Source of the DNA: Ailurus styani
Taxonomy: Eukaryota > Chordata > Mammalia > Carnivora > Ailuridae
Assembly: GCA_002007465.1 (NCBI GenBank)
Contig: LNAC01000108.1
Location: 3,736,306-3,800,305, forward strand
Length of the DNA stretch: 64,000 nt
Direction of reading: 5' to 3'
Positions 63,205 to 64,000 of this stretch are shown here, piece after piece; the stretch's first letter is position 1, and the number at the start of each line of letters is the position of its first letter. Position numbers and translations under genes: made by a program. The notes under the pieces are model-generated. The model was not told where the DNA came from. It was given only the letters and a program-made list of their open reading frames with translations, and did no database searches.

Positions 63205-63945
63205 AACTTGGCTAAAAGGAGTTCATCCCAGGAATGCAAGGCTGGTTCAATTTTAGCAAGTCTGTTACTAGAAGTCACTCTAATAACAAATCAAAAAAAT
63301 AAGCATCATCTTATAGATGCTAGAAAAGAATTTATAAATTTCAACATTCATTCCAGATTTTATTTTATTTTTTAAAGATTTTATTTATTGATTTGAGAAA
63401 GAGAGATAGTGAGAGAGAGCACGAGTGGGAGGCAGGGAGAGGGGGAAGCAGGGTTCCCGCTGAGCAGGGAGCCTGATGTGGTGCTCGACACCAGGACCCT
63501 GGGATCATGACCTGAACCGAAGGCAGACCCTTAACTGACTGAGCCATCTAGGTGCCCTCCAAATTTTAAAAACAGAAAGAAAAAAAAACCTCTTAATTAA
63601 ATAGGAATAGATGGGTATTTCGTTAACATAATTTATACATCTTAGGCATCAAAACAAAATCCAGACAACACTGAGTGTTGACAAGGACGCCGAGCAACCA
63701 GAACACTCACGCATTGTTCATAGACATGCAAAACACTTTGAGACAAGGTCTGGTACTTCCTTATAAAACTAAATATATACCAACCCAGCAATTCTACTCC
63801 TATGTATTTTCCCAAGAGAAATGAAGGCAAATGTCTCCAAAAAGACCTGTACCTACATGTTCATAACACCATTATTCATACTATCCCCAAACTGGAAATG
63901 ATCCAACAACAAGGTAATGGTTACACAAATGGTGGTTATGTTCAT
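63205..63945 (+). mobile_element. Old LINE-1 ORF2/3' fragment, split by a SINE
   Basis: Sense L1: 'catcccaggaatgcaaggctgg', 'gctagaaaagaatttataaa' and 'cattcattccaga', then after the SINE 'gaacactcacgcattgttc', 'accaacccagcaattctactcc', 'ttcataacaccattattcat'. Part of ORF2 between them is missing. No open frame survives. Confidence 0.75.
63363..63557 (-). mobile_element. CAN SINE inserted in the L1
   Basis: Antisense, older subfamily: 'taaagattttatttattgat' to 'gagccatctaggtgccc'. TSDs are TCCAGATTTTA (63,352-63,362) and TCCAAATTTTA (63,558-63,568), one mismatch. Confidence 0.95.
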
Positions 63946-63949
63946 ATAA

Positions 63950-64000
63950 CGCATGTCTGAGTCAGCTCAGGCTGCCATAACAAAAATCCTCTAGACTGGG
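63950..64000 (-). mobile_element. MaLR LTR (MLT1-type), cut by the window end
   Basis: 'gagtcagctcaggctgccat' and 'aacaaaaatcctctagactggg' are the start of an antisense MLT1 LTR, as at 8,390. It continues outside the window. Confidence 0.75.

Noticed and set aside
1..64000. Prokaryotic systems such as CRISPR arrays, phage or defence islands
   Set aside because: The repeats are mammalian transposons and microsatellites. There are no regularly spaced repeats, operons or prokaryotic coding density.

Overview
This is a piece of a mammalian nuclear genome, almost certainly a carnivore and most likely a mustelid (ferret, mink, badger or otter group). The clearest evidence is about two dozen copies of the tRNA-Lys-derived CAN SINE. 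The youngest copies carry the 3' half I associate with mustelids: a CT-rich stretch, then 'ctgcctacttgtgatctctctctgtcaaataaataaataaaatcttt' read in pieces, then poly-A. The window also holds old mammal-wide repeats (MIR, LINE-2, MaLR/MLT1 LTRs, hAT-Charlie and L1M remnants) and one recent 5'-truncated carnivore L1. There are no bacterial signals such as operons, RBSs, IS elements or CRISPR arrays.

I found no protein-coding gene that I can support. Nearly all the longer open frames lie in repeats, GC-rich DNA or low-complexity DNA, and several open only at GTG or TTG. The window looks intergenic or deeply intronic. Several low-repeat blocks are rich in homeodomain, PBX/MEIS, SOX, POU and FOX-type sites, which suggests non-coding regulatory DNA of a developmental gene. 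I cannot identify that gene.

Layout. 1-7.1 kb: MIR and L2 remnants, an L1 3' end with a SINE inside it, and four more CAN SINEs. 7.1-21.1 kb: a 14-kb stretch with no CAN SINE, holding only ancient repeats, a candidate enhancer at 13.5-14.8 kb (with a doubtful exon-like segment) and a CA microsatellite. 21-31 kb: an MLT1 LTR split by a SINE, MIRs, a 100-bp duplication around a single N (25,578), nested SINEs, and a 117-bp duplication flanking and interrupting an old LTR. 31-36 kb: old repeats and a 210-bp purine/pyrimidine alternating tract. 36.3-40.4 kb: two MIRs, then an old L1M 3' end split by a 2.9-kb L1-type insertion that has an ORF1 remnant but no ORF2 body (HAL1-like). 40.6-52.8 kb: L2, MLT1 and MIR remnants peppered with CAN SINEs, several nested, plus a 92-base assembly gap inside a SINE tail. 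52.8-61.1 kb: mostly non-repetitive DNA with three strong candidate regulatory blocks, the best being 53.9-55.1 kb, which has two perfect PBX-MEIS decamers and a small CpG island. 61.5-64 kb: MIRs, the recent L1 and an old L1 ORF2 fragment carrying a SINE.

No conservation, expression or database search could be run. Calls of 'conserved-looking' rest only on absence of repeats, base composition and motif content. Boundaries of ancient repeats are good to about 10-30 bases. Young SINE boundaries rest on target-site duplications (TSDs) and are good to a few bases.
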